Shown one piece after another: positions 1 through 8,066 of a stretch of DNA of 64,000 nt; position 1 is the stretch's first letter; each line of letters begins with the position of its first letter. The DNA comes from an uncultured Hungatella sp. (lineage in GTDB: Bacteria > Bacillota > Clostridia > Lachnospirales > Lachnospiraceae). The notes under the pieces were generated by a model. That model ran no database searches, was not told where the DNA came from, and saw only the letters and a program-made list of their open reading frames with translations. Both the position numbers and the translations under genes were made by a program. The DNA is taken from contig CAJTOT010000017.1 in NCBI GenBank assembly GCA_910577935.1, forward strand, positions 145 through 64,144, given 5' to 3'.

Positions 1-201
1 AATTCCCGCTTCGCAGAATCCGAGGCTTCCATGCTCTCCAAGATGGACGAACAGCTTGATTCCCGCTTCGCAGAATCCGAGGCCTCCATGCTCTCCAAGA
101 TGGACGAACAGCTCGATTCCCGCTTCGCAGAATCCGAGGCCTCCATCCTCTCCCAGGTGGACAAACGGCTCGATTCTCGCTTTGCCAAGTCTGAGGCTGT
201 C
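1..201 (+). repeat. 57-bp tandem coding repeat
   Basis: About 3.5 units of 57 bp encode a 19-residue heptad-like repeat. Units 31-87 and 88-144 are identical except for one T/C change, while 145-201 is clearly diverged. The unit length is a multiple of three, so copy changes keep the frame. Confidence 0.85.
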
Positions 202-477
202 ATGACTTCCAGAATAAACAGGTGCATAGCCAAATCGGAAAATCTTGTCTTGAAGGAGATGGAGCGCACCAGAAAAATCCTGGAGGATAAAATCCAGAAT
301 GTCCAAAACAACCTGGATAATGTCACTGAGTATTACCGGATTACCAAACTGGAGCATGACAATACCACCCTGCTGCTTCGCGCCGTCTCCAACCTGGAGC
401 AGAGAGTCGAGGTCCTGGAGCAGAAGGACCGCGCAATCCGTCTTCCGTATTTCTGCAACAGTTCAGATACCCCCTGA
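1..477 (+). CDS. C-terminal part of a repeat-containing coiled-coil protein (5' end outside window)
   Basis: The reading frame is open from base 1, so the true start lies upstream. The visible part begins with tandem 19-residue repeats (MLSKMDEQLDSRFAESEAS type) encoded by 57-bp units at 31-87, 88-144 and a diverged one at 145-201, with a partial unit at 1-30. The two central units differ by a single base, which suggests recent duplication. The rest (about residues 65-145) is heptad-rich and charged, typical of a long coiled coil, and includes a segment ending in LEQRVEVLEQKD. No membrane segment or catalytic motif is visible. Similar short proteins with repeats of this kind are common near phage or surface genes, but I do not recognise the function. 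Confidence 0.7.
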   Translation, partial: NSRFAESEASMLSKMDEQLDSRFAESEASMLSKMDEQLDSRFAESEASILSQVDKRLDSRFAKSEAVMTSRINRCIAKSENLVLKEMERTRKILEDKIQNVQNNLDNVTEYYRITKLEHDNTTLLLRAVSNLEQRVEVLEQKDRAIRLPYFCNSSDTP

Positions 478-700
478 TTCTGTTAATGCGTCTTGGGGAA
501 GCGGGCGGACCTGATTGAATGATTACATATTTTGTATTCGTTCAGTCGGGACCTCTCCCTGCCCCGTGGACTGTGGCTGTTTTTTTCTGGCACCCAGTAA
601 AACACCCGATTTATGGGTTGCAATTTCTTGCAAATTGATGTATATTTATGAATGTTTCAAATATCCCATGAATTTTATCAAGCTCAGGAAGGAACGATAC

Positions 701-1930
701 ATGATGAAGGAGAAAGTAATCTTAGCTTATTCTGGCGGTCTCGACACTACTGCCATTATACCCTGGTTAAAAGAGCATTTTGATTATGAGGTGATCTGCT
801 GCTGCATCGACTGCGGACAGGGCAGCGAGCTGGACGGTCTGGAGGAGCGCGCCAAGCTGTCCGGCGCTTCTAAGCTGTATATCGAGGATCTGGTGGACGA
901 CTTCTGCGACAATTATATTATCCCCTGTGTCCAGGCGAATGCTGTGTATGAGAACAAATATCTTCTGGGCACCTCCATGGCCCGCCCCGCCATCGCCAAG
1001 CGGCTGGTGGAGATCGCCAGAAAGGAAGGCGCCTCTGCCATCTGTCACGGAGCCACAGGGAAGGGAAATGACCAGATTCGTTTTGAGCTGGGCATCAAGG
1101 CCCTTGCTCCCGACCTGAAGATCATCGCCCCCTGGCGCATGACCGACGTGTGGACCATGCAGTCCCGGGAGGACGAGATCGAGTATTGCAGGCAGCACGG
1201 CATCCATCTTCCTTTCTCCGCAGACAGCAGCTACAGCCGCGACCGGAACCTGTGGCATATCAGCCACGAAGGACTGGAACTGGAGGACCCTGCCAGTGAG
1301 CCGAACTATGAGCACCTGCTGGTTCTCGGTGTAACCCCCGAAAAAGCGCCTGATGAAGGCGAGTATGTGACCATGGCGTTTGAAAAGGGAATCCCTGTCA
1401 GCGTCAACGGCGAGAAGATGAAGGTCTCCGACATTATCCGGAGATTAAACGAGCTGGGAGGAAAGCACGGCATCGGCATTGTGGACATCGTGGAAAACCG
1501 GGTAGTGGGAATGAAGTCCCGCGGCGTATACGAGACCCCCGGAGGAACTATTCTGATGGAAGCCCACCAGCAGCTGGAGGAGCTGGTTCTGGACCGCGCT
1601 ACCATGGAAGTGAAGAAAGATATGGGCAACAAGATGGCCCAGATCGTATACGAGGGCAAATGGTTTACTCCGCTGAGGGAGGCAGTCCAGGCTTTCGTGG
1701 AATCTACCCAGGAGTATGTGACCGGCGAAGTAAAATTTAAGCTGTACAAGGGGAATATCATCAAGGCTGGCACCACCTCCCCCTACTCTCTGTACAGTGA
1801 ATCCCTGGCTTCCTTCACCACCGGCGACCTGTACGACCACCACGACGCCGACGGCTTCATCACCCTGTTTGGACTGCCCTTAAAGGTCCGGGCGATGAAG
1901 ATGGCCGAGGCCGAAAAAGCCCAAAAATAA
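701..1930 (+). CDS. argG: Argininosuccinate synthase
   Basis: Catalyses ATP-dependent condensation of citrulline and aspartate to argininosuccinate in arginine biosynthesis, in the cytosol. The N-terminus has the PP-loop ATP pyrophosphatase motif LAYSGGLDTT, followed by the conserved regions GATGKGNDQIRFE and SYSRDRNLWHIS. The length, 409 residues, is normal for the family. The frame is open further upstream, but ATG 701 is preceded by AGGAAGGA seven bases away and gives the family N-terminus, so it is chosen. argH is not next to it. A stem-loop with a T run follows the gene. An AT-rich stretch just upstream could hold an ArgR site, but no convincing palindrome is visible. Confidence 0.95.
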   Translation: MMKEKVILAYSGGLDTTAIIPWLKEHFDYEVICCCIDCGQGSELDGLEERAKLSGASKLYIEDLVDDFCDNYIIPCVQANAVYENKYLLGTSMARPAIAKRLVEIARKEGASAICHGATGKGNDQIRFELGIKALAPDLKIIAPWRMTDVWTMQSREDEIEYCRQHGIHLPFSADSSYSRDRNLWHISHEGLELEDPASEPNYEHLLVLGVTPEKAPDEGEYVTMAFEKGIPVSVNGEKMKVSDIIRRLNELGGKHGIGIVDIVENRVVGMKSRGVYETPGGTILMEAHQQLEELVLDRATMEVKKDMGNKMAQIVYEGKWFTPLREAVQAFVESTQEYVTGEVKFKLYKGNIIKAGTTSPYSLYSESLASFTTGDLYDHHDADGFITLFGLPLKVRAMKMAEAEKAQK

Positions 1931-2030
1931 TACCGCAGGCAGCAGGCAGATAATTACTGACACAGTTTTATCCGCCAAAGCCGCCAAATCAGCTAGATAC
2001 TAAACTATCTAAAAATACCAAACTGTCAAA

Positions 2031-2084
2031 AACATCCTGCATCTGCCTCTCTTTTTCGCAAATGCAGGATGTTTTTTGGTTTTG
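2031..2084 (+). terminator. Rho-independent terminator after argG
   Basis: Twelve-base stem AACATCCTGCAT / ATGCAGGATGTT followed by a T-rich tail (TTTTTGGTTTT). Confidence 0.9.
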
Positions 2085-2115
2085 TCCATGAGGAAATTAA
2101 AATATCCTCCCCACA

Positions 2116-2808
2116 CTAAAATATCTTCCCCCACAGAGCGCTGAACGGCATCACCAGCACCAGGGCGGGGAGCATGTTGATCAGCGGGATATCCTTGATC
2201 TTGCTGACCCTCAAACCTGCCGCTATGGTGAGAATCCCGCCACAGGCGACAAAATCATTTAACAGCTCCGGCGTGGTCACAGGGACAATGAGCCGGGCCA
2301 GGAAAAAGAGAGCCAGAAATACCCCAAACTGAGGGATGGCGATCAGACTCACCGCCGCCCCCATGCTCCCGGCGAACAGGACCGCTGTAAACAAGTCCAT
2401 AATCGATTTGGACAGCAGAATCGACGGGTCGCCTGTCATTCCTTCTGTCAATACACCGTAGATTCCGAATCCGCTGGCGCAGAATATAGCCACTATAGTC
2501 ACATACTCGTCCATATTGATCTTGTCCGACGAGACAGGCAGTTTTTTCAGCGCTGTCCCCAGCCCGCTTTTCACACGCCTCTCCAGCTAAAAAACCTGTC
2601 CCACAAACACTCCCACGATGAGAGCCAGAATCACCGGAGGCATGGTGTTTCCCTTGATCAGGGACATGATTCCGTTGGCTATGGCGGAGAGGCCGAACAC
2701 AGACATAAGCACGTCTTTCGTCTCCTCGCCGATATATTTTCCACAGCCTGCCCCTATAAGGCCTCCCACGAACACGGCACCGCAGCCGCATAACAATCCT
2801 ATTGGCAT
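2116..2808 (-). pseudogene. DUF554 (YdfK/YqgA-type) membrane protein gene interrupted by an in-frame TAG
   Basis: Read on the minus strand from ATG 2808 (GGAGGAAAG ribosome site), the frame encodes MPIGLLCGCGAVFVGGLIGA, the usual start of DUF554 integral membrane proteins. It stops at TAG 2589-2587 after residue 73. The same frame then continues without any shift as LERRVKSGLG and on for about 150 residues of the family's C-terminal half, ending at 2116. Bridged, the protein would be 230 residues, the usual DUF554 length, with six or so hydrophobic segments. Because both halves are in one frame, a single substitution creating an amber codon is the simplest explanation. The second half has its own GTG at 2574, so a split two-polypeptide product is possible but unproven. 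The role of DUF554 proteins is poorly defined. Confidence 0.8.
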
Positions 2809-2860
2809 ACTCTTTCCTCCGCTTTTCTCGATTATTAAACCCCTTCTCTCCCCCTGCCCC

Positions 2861-3700
2861 TCACCGAAACCGGAGAGGAACCTGAAGCCGCAGAAACATG
2901 GAACGTTTCTGGCTGTCAAACACATTGAATTCCGTGAGCACCTCGCAGATATAATCCCCGCTGATGGTGTAGCCGTGATCCTGACAGTACTTTAACAGTC
3001 TGGCGGCATACTCCGGCTCGTCGTCGAAGCTGTCCAAATAGATGCAGGCGTACATGGCGCTGTCTATGTGGCGCACGGATTCATGGTCCGGAAAATCGTC
3101 GTCCACAAAAATAAATATCTCGTGGGACACCATTTTAAGGGCCAGAAATGCTTCCCGGTCCAGAATCGTTCCCGCGTTGCAGTAGTAGATCTGGGGAAGG
3201 CCCTGGCCGATTAAGTTCTCCTTCAAGTCCTCCAGAATCTCCTCGTACACCGAGATATCGTGTTCATAAAAATTAGTGTCCGTGTGCATCACATACACTT
3301 TTCTGTGAGGTATGTACTCCACGGTGATCATGCCGCAGTCCGGGGCCTTCCTGAACCGCTCCACGCTCTCGATGGCCCGGCTGATAGCTCCCAGCCGCAG
3401 CTGAAGCTGGGCCATCTCCTCTTTCACCTGCTTCTTTTTGCTTATGAGAGTGGACTCGATAAGTTCAATATCCCCTCTCTCCAGAATCTCCCGTATCTCG
3501 CCCAGGCTCATGCCCAGCTCCTTCATATACTGGATCATGTCCAGGCGGGCCTTCTGGTGAATGCTGTAATAACGGTAGTTGGTCTCCGGGTCCGTGTAGC
3601 AGGGCTTTAAGATTCCCACCTTGTCATACAGACGCAGGGTCGTGATGGAAACCCGGTTAAACCGGGCCATCTCCCCGATTTTCATCATTTTATCATCCAT
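2861..3700 (-). CDS. MerR-family transcriptional regulator with GyrI-like effector domain
   Basis: A 279-residue one-component regulator. Residues about 5-75 form the winged MerR helix-turn-helix (KIGEMARFNRVSITTLRLYDKVGILKP, then the YRYYSIHQ segment). Next comes a dimerising helix with a run of K/E/Q residues (about 80-120), and then a domain resembling the BmrR/GyrI ligand-binding fold (about 120-279). This is the layout of multidrug-sensing MerR proteins such as BmrR and BltR. Start 3700 has TTAGGAG upstream. The neighbouring plus-strand gene at 4066 carries a promoter of the kind MerR proteins control, so that gene is the likely target. The ligand is not known. Confidence 0.88.
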   Translation of the reverse strand: MDDKMMKIGEMARFNRVSITTLRLYDKVGILKPCYTDPETNYRYYSIHQKARLDMIQYMKELGMSLGEIREILERGDIELIESTLISKKKQVKEEMAQLQLRLGAISRAIESVERFRKAPDCGMITVEYIPHRKVYVMHTDTNFYEHDISVYEEILEDLKENLIGQGLPQIYYCNAGTILDREAFLALKMVSHEIFIFVDDDFPDHESVRHIDSAMYACIYLDSFDDEPEYAARLLKYCQDHGYTISGDYICEVLTEFNVFDSQKRSMFLRLQVPLRFR

Positions 3701-4065
3701 AAATACCGCTCCTAAAAGCCTGACTCAGGCTCAGGGTTTTTATCGCAAAATCCGCCGCCCGGCAGTCACCCCACGGTCAGGCATGCCCCGTGCATGTTCA
3801 GCCCTTTTACCCCCGGCGGCGCCCTCCTGACCCAGGCAGGGCAGGGGTATGGAATTTTGGATAATCTGTATGTTTTCATTATAGTATTTTTGCGGTTTTT
3901 GGCAATATAATTTGAATAATTTCATCATTTTCACCGCAATATGTCCTCCCCGGTCTTGTCCAAAAATTACTGTTAAATTTTCCACAATCTTCCTTGACTC
4001 TCACCTTGGATGAGGCTGTATACTAATCTTATCAGTCAATTTTATTTCTCAGGAAGGAGAATGTT
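3701..4065. other. Divergent control region between the MerR gene and the DapB-like gene
   Basis: No gene is seen. On the minus strand a promoter for the MerR gene can be read (TTGCCA complement of 3900-3905, 16-bp spacer, TATAAT complement of 3878-3883), leaving a GC-rich leader of about 170 bases. On the plus strand the MerR-type promoter at 3994-4024 precedes the gene at 4066. Confidence 0.6.
3994..4024 (+). promoter_or_regulatory. MerR-type promoter with 19-bp spacer and central dyad
   Basis: TTGACT (3994-3999) and TATACT (4019-4024) are separated by 19 bp instead of 17. The spacer holds the interrupted palindrome CTCACCTTGGATGAG. Overlong spacers with a central dyad are the hallmark of promoters activated by MerR proteins through DNA distortion, as known for MerR, BmrR and TipA. 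Confidence 0.8.
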
Positions 4066-5091
4066 ATGAGCAAGATCAAAGTAGTACAGTACGGTTGCGG
4101 AAAAATGAGCAAATATATCCTGCGCTATCTCTACGAGAAGGGAGCTCAGATCGTAGGCGCCATCGACGTGAACCCGGAGATCGTGGGCATGGATGTAGGC
4201 GACTACGCAGAGCTGGGAGTCAAGACAGGCGTCCTCATCAGCAACAACGCCGAGGAAGTCCTGGACAACACGGACCCGGATATCGCCGTTGTCACTCTGT
4301 TCAGTCTGGTAAGCGACTGCTATGATCATTTTGTAAACTGCTTAAGCCGCGGCATCAGCGTGATCACCACCTGCGAGGAGGCCACCTACTGCTGGACCAC
4401 CGACCCGGTCCGCGCCAATCATCTGGATGTGCTGGCCAAGGAGAACAACTGTACTTTTGCAGGCAGCGGCATGGAAGACACTTTCTGGGTAAATATGGTG
4501 AGCATGGTCGCCGGAAGCTGCCACAACATCAAGAAGATCGAGGGCGCCGTCAGCTACAATGTGGAGGACTACGGGCTGGCTCTGGCAAAAGCCCACGGCG
4601 TGGATCTGACTCCCGAAGAGTTTGAGAACCAGATCGCCCACCCGGAAGTTCTGGAGCCTTCCTATGTATGGAATTCCAACGAAGCCCTGGCCGCCAAGAT
4701 GGGCTGGACCATCAAGAGCCAGACTCAAAAGTGCGTTCCCTATTTCCACAGCGGCGATCTGTACTCCTCCACCATGGGCAAGGATATCAAAGAAGGCAAC
4801 TGCATCGGCATGGCTGCCGTTGTGACCACGGAGACCTTCCAGGGCCCGGTGATCGAGACTCAGTGTATCGGAAAAGTGTACGGACCTGACGACGGGGATA
4901 TGTGCGACTGGAAGATTACCGGTGAGCCGGACACCGAGTTTCATGTGGTGAAGCCCGCTACCGTCGAGCACACCTGCGCCACCATCGTAAACAGGATTCC
5001 CGCCGTGCTCCGCGCTCCCGCCGGCCTGGTTACCATGGATGAACTGGACGAGATCGAATACATGACCTATCCCATGGAGTTCTACTGCTGA
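4066..5091 (+). CDS. DapB-like NAD(P)-binding oxidoreductase (2,4-diaminopentanoate dehydrogenase-type family)
   Basis: A 341-residue cytosolic protein. It has an N-terminal Rossmann fold ([18 protein letters not shown], with the acidic residue in AIDVNPE) and a C-terminal dihydrodipicolinate-reductase-like domain. The overall pattern matches the family that includes Ord, 2,4-diaminopentanoate dehydrogenase of clostridial ornithine fermentation. None of the other ornithine-degradation genes lies nearby, so the substrate is open. Start ATG 4066 follows a GGAAGGAG site. Placement behind a MerR-type promoter suggests induction by a small molecule sensed by the regulator at 2861-3700. A terminator follows at once, so it is transcribed alone. 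Confidence 0.75.
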   Translation: MSKIKVVQYGCGKMSKYILRYLYEKGAQIVGAIDVNPEIVGMDVGDYAELGVKTGVLISNNAEEVLDNTDPDIAVVTLFSLVSDCYDHFVNCLSRGISVITTCEEATYCWTTDPVRANHLDVLAKENNCTFAGSGMEDTFWVNMVSMVAGSCHNIKKIEGAVSYNVEDYGLALAKAHGVDLTPEEFENQIAHPEVLEPSYVWNSNEALAAKMGWTIKSQTQKCVPYFHSGDLYSSTMGKDIKEGNCIGMAAVVTTETFQGPVIETQCIGKVYGPDDGDMCDWKITGEPDTEFHVVKPATVEHTCATIVNRIPAVLRAPAGLVTMDELDEIEYMTYPMEFYC

Positions 5092-5111
5092 TTTGCAGCT
5101 GTATGAACCTG

Positions 5112-5156
5112 AAGGGGACGGCGTATCTGCCACGGATACGTCCGTCCCCTTTTTTC
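5112..5156 (+). terminator. Rho-independent terminator
   Basis: AAGGGGACGG / CCGTCCCCTT stem with an inner GTATC / GATAC pairing and a run of six T. It ends the gene at 4066. Confidence 0.88.
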
Positions 5157-5199
5157 ACGGCGTGATGGCTGCCCGCCGGCACCCGCCCAAACCGCTGCC

Positions 5200-6243
5200 T
5201 CAGTTCATATAGTGGATATCCTCCCTCTGCGGGAGGTCAAAATACCTGATGCCTGGGTTTCCCTCCAGCCCCAGAAGCTTTACCGCACTGATTCTCCTGC
5301 TTTTGCATGTGGAAAAATAGTACGTTCCGCTCTCGGCGCACATGGCGCTGACGCACAAAGTATGGCTGTAGACAGGGTCCTCCTGGTCTTCCCGGGGATA
5401 CATGACGATGCCCTCCGGTATATTCACGGCGGAAAACTGGTGAAACATGCGTGTCACCCCGTCAATCTCGTCCTCTCCCTGAACTGCATAGTGCTTCATC
5501 ACCGCCATGCGGACAAACCGGGCAGGCGACGAGTAATCCCCCGGCAGACCGAACCCGCCTCCGGAGCTTATGCTGATTCCCTGGTTTTTCAGATCCATAA
5601 AATCATGGGCGGAGTCCAGAACATTGGACACCGACGCGTAGTTGCACAGGTTGGTGTGCTGCCACTGATAGCCGGGGCTGTTAGTCATCACCCCGATGGT
5701 GTCTCGGTAGACCTTAAGCCCGCCTGCATCCGGCTCAATGATGATGGTCTCCCCGGTATTGTCGGAAAAAATATAGTGAATCTGCATCTCATGTCCGAAA
5801 ATCCGTTCCGAGGTGAGATTCAGGGAAGGAACCAGAGACGCCGCTTCCTCCACGTTGGCGCACTGACTCAGAAGATACCCGGTCAGATATCCCGGATGGA
5901 TATTCATGTGGGCGCTGTCTCTCGCCTGGTCATACACTGCATAGCCGGGATAGTTGAGAAGGCCGCCCATGACTCCGGCCTCATTGATTCCATCCACCAT
6001 CACAGGGGACTCAAGCCCTGTGATGGCCATCCCCGCAAAAGCGTACCGGCTGCGCACATATTGCTGGGAATTTTTGTCAATCTCCAGCCTCAGAGGATAG
6101 TTTCTGGGAACCGCCGCGATGCTGTTGCCCGTGAGACTGCCGCACTGGTCGTAGGTCCTTCCCAGGAGATGTTTCTTGTCTTTAGTCTCCCACGCAAAAC
6201 AGGTGCAGCCCATATTTTCAAATGGATTCTTTGTACTGCTCAT
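5200..6243 (-). CDS. Choloylglycine hydrolase / penicillin V acylase-type Ntn amidase
   Basis: An N-terminal-nucleophile amidase that cuts linear C-N amide bonds; known members deconjugate bile salts or hydrolyse penicillin V or N-acyl homoserine lactones. Visible family residues are the nucleophile Cys13 in MGCTCFAW, Arg and Asp in LLGRTYDQ, Asn in LLNYPG (as in bile salt hydrolases; penicillin V acylase has Tyr there), Asn in TNSPGYQW and Arg in SSPARF. The segments GLPGDYSSPARF and FHQFSAVNIPEGIV are closer to penicillin V acylase. The ribosome site AAAGGAG supports start 6243, which leaves 12 residues before Cys13 to be removed. No signal peptide is evident, so it probably acts in the cytoplasm. 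The substrate cannot be fixed from sequence. Confidence 0.85.
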   Translation of the reverse strand: MSSTKNPFENMGCTCFAWETKDKKHLLGRTYDQCGSLTGNSIAAVPRNYPLRLEIDKNSQQYVRSRYAFAGMAITGLESPVMVDGINEAGVMGGLLNYPGYAVYDQARDSAHMNIHPGYLTGYLLSQCANVEEAASLVPSLNLTSERIFGHEMQIHYIFSDNTGETIIIEPDAGGLKVYRDTIGVMTNSPGYQWQHTNLCNYASVSNVLDSAHDFMDLKNQGISISSGGGFGLPGDYSSPARFVRMAVMKHYAVQGEDEIDGVTRMFHQFSAVNIPEGIVMYPREDQEDPVYSHTLCVSAMCAESGTYYFSTCKSRRISAVKLLGLEGNPGIRYFDLPQREDIHYMN

Positions 6244-6388
6244 AGCTTAAAGTGACTCCTTTCCATGTTCCGATATCCGGCCGAAGCCGGGCAGATTCCT
6301 CAGAATCTGCCAAGATAATCACAGTACAGTTTATCCGCGGAAGGCTTCTGTAATTCGAAAAATCAGGCAAAAAATTATCTAAAAAACC

Positions 6389-6417
6389 TTGACATTTTTC
6401 AAAACCTGATTTATTCT
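6389..6417 (+). promoter_or_regulatory. Sigma-70-type promoter for the MATE gene
   Basis: TTGACA (6389-6394), 17-bp spacer, TATTCT (6412-6417). Confidence 0.75.
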
Positions 6418-6477
6418 GTTTTTTACAAACCTGTTTTTGCCAAACAGGAGTGGATTTTTAGTAAATTTTACTTTTTC

Positions 6478-6516
6478 GCCACATAATCGTCAGTATGACA
6501 GTTATGTGGCTTTTTT
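6478..6516 (+). terminator. Leader terminator / possible attenuator upstream of the MATE gene
   Basis: GCCACATAA (6478-6486) pairs perfectly with TTATGTGGC (6502-6510) and is followed by six T. It lies between the promoter at 6389 and the start codon at 6570, so transcripts must read through it to express the efflux pump. Confidence 0.7.
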
Positions 6517-6569
6517 GCGCGGCCCTCCGCCGCCTGGCCAATTATTTTTATCAAGCGAGGTATATTCAG

Positions 6570-7952
6570 ATGGAACAAACATTTATGAAAGAAAAACCTG
6601 TACTCCCCCTGGTGCTGTCCATGTCACTTCCCATGATTTTTTCCATGATGGTGTCTTCTCTCTACAACATCATAGACAGTTTTTTTGTGGCAAAAATCAG
6701 CGAGAGCGCCATGACCGCCCTGTCCCTTCTGTTTCCTGTACAGAACCTGATTAACGCGGTCACCATCGGATTTTCCATCGGCATCAACGCGGTCATCTCC
6801 TTCTATCTGGGCGCCGGGAAACAGAAAGAAGCCGACACTGCCGCCACCGCCGGCCTGGCCCTCAACGCCCTCCACGGCGCTGTGCTGACCATCATCTGCA
6901 TCGGCATCATGCCCGGTTTTCTGGGCATGTTCACCAGCGACCCGGAAGTCATCTCTCTGGGAATCCGGTACTCCCGGATCGCGTTTAGTTTTTCCGTGGT
7001 CATCGCCCTGGGGATGGCCTTTGAGAAAATCTATCAGTCTGTGGGGAGTATGTCCATGACCATGGCAAGCGTCCTCTGCGGCTGTATATCCAACATCATC
7101 CTGGACCCTGTCTTCATCTTCGGTCTGGGCCCCGTGCCCAGGATGGGAATCGACGGCGCGGCCCTGGCCACAGGAATCGGCCAGAGCATCAGCCTGGTCA
7201 TCTACATCACGGCTTACGCCATAAAGCCTATCCATGTAAATCTGGCCTTGAGGCGCCTGTCACTGAGGAAGGACATGGCGGCGCGGCTCTACTCCATCGG
7301 TATCCCCGCCATCCTCAGCCTGGCTCTGCCTTCCCTGCTGACCTCCTCGCTGAACGTGATTCTGTCCGGCTTCTCCCAGACATACGTGCTTGTCCTGGGA
7401 GCCTACTATAAGCTGCAGACCTTCCTCTACCTGTCTGCCAACGGCATTATCCAGGGAATGCGGCCTCTCGTCGGGTACAATTACGGAGCCGGGGAGCACA
7501 GACGGGTCCGGAGCATCTACAAAGTCTGTCTCCTGCTCGCCTCCGGCATCATGGTGGCGGGAACCATTCTGTGCCAGACCGTTCCCCACCGGCTCATCGG
7601 CCTGTTCACGACAAACAGCGACACCGTCACCGCCGGGGCCTCCGCCCTGCGGATTATCAGCGCAGGATTTATCATCTCCTCTGTGTCCGTGGTCTCCGGG
7701 GGAGCGCTGGAAGGACTCAGCATGGGCCTTCCCTCCCTGATTATATCCCTTCTGAGATACGTGGTTGTGACCATCCCGGCGGCCTTCGCGTTAAGCCGGT
7801 TCATGGGGGCCTCCGGCGTATGGCACGGGTTCTGGGTGTCCGAGACAGTGACGGCGGCGATTTCCTATTGTTTGGTGAGGTGGAAGATGAAAGGGGGAAG
7901 AGATGAAAGACAGGAGCAGAGGAGGAAGCTTACGCGGACCAGGCCTGTTTAG
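6570..7952 (+). CDS. MATE-family multidrug/sodium antiporter
   Basis: A 460-residue integral membrane protein with about twelve hydrophobic segments in two similar halves, as in MATE (MatE domain) transporters. These export drugs or metabolites using a Na+ or H+ gradient. Near the N-terminus LSMSLPMIFSMMVSSLYNIIDSFFV is the typical MATE opening, and GADQ-type loops are replaced by the clostridial style NYGAGEHRRV. The frame opens at 6495, but ATG 6570 follows a GAGG site and gives a normal N-terminus (MEQTFMKEKPVL). Expression may be controlled by the leader hairpin at 6478-6516. The export substrate is unknown. Confidence 0.9.
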   Translation: MEQTFMKEKPVLPLVLSMSLPMIFSMMVSSLYNIIDSFFVAKISESAMTALSLLFPVQNLINAVTIGFSIGINAVISFYLGAGKQKEADTAATAGLALNALHGAVLTIICIGIMPGFLGMFTSDPEVISLGIRYSRIAFSFSVVIALGMAFEKIYQSVGSMSMTMASVLCGCISNIILDPVFIFGLGPVPRMGIDGAALATGIGQSISLVIYITAYAIKPIHVNLALRRLSLRKDMAARLYSIGIPAILSLALPSLLTSSLNVILSGFSQTYVLVLGAYYKLQTFLYLSANGIIQGMRPLVGYNYGAGEHRRVRSIYKVCLLLASGIMVAGTILCQTVPHRLIGLFTTNSDTVTAGASALRIISAGFIISSVSVVSGGALEGLSMGLPSLIISLLRYVVVTIPAAFALSRFMGASGVWHGFWVSETVTAAISYCLVRWKMKGGRDERQEQRRKLTRTRPV

Positions 7953-7966
7953 ACAGAGATACAGGC
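7939..7966. repeat. Inverted repeat at the end of the MATE gene
   Basis: AGGCCTGT (7939-7946) and ACAGGCCT (7959-7966) form an eight-base hairpin that spans the stop codon. No T run follows, so termination is uncertain. It lies between two convergent genes. Confidence 0.5.
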
Positions 7967-8066
7967 CTCTGTCCAGGCAGGTCTGCGCCGCTTTCCAGAG
8001 AATGCCTGCCCGTGGGCCGGGCCGGCTACGGATGGGCCAAATCTCTGGTAAACCATTAAAATTTAT

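Larger units (their letters stand above)
6244..6569. other. Divergent intergenic region between the amidase and the MATE gene
   Basis: Holds a nine-base perfect hairpin (GGCAGATTC 6290-6298 / GAATCTGCC 6303-6311) close to the amidase start, a plus-strand promoter at 6389-6417, and a terminator-like leader hairpin at 6478-6516. No coding region is supported. Confidence 0.6.

Noticed and set aside
1..201. CRISPR-like array
   Set aside because: The 57-bp units are contiguous, coding and without spacers.
515..700. N-terminal extension of the argG frame
   Set aside because: No ribosome site at 515, and the conserved protein starts at ATG 701 behind AGGAAGGA.
2255..2791. 178-codon minus-strand frame over the DUF554 gene
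   Set aside because: Arginine/glycine-rich out-of-frame translation; the DUF554 similarity lies in the other frame.
4342..5133. 263-codon minus-strand frame opposite the DapB-like gene
   Set aside because: Histidine/glycine-rich shadow of a high-GC gene, with no ribosome site or family features.
5212..6255. 347-codon plus-strand frame opposite the Ntn amidase
   Set aside because: It mirrors the real gene; the minus-strand product has all catalytic residues of a known family.
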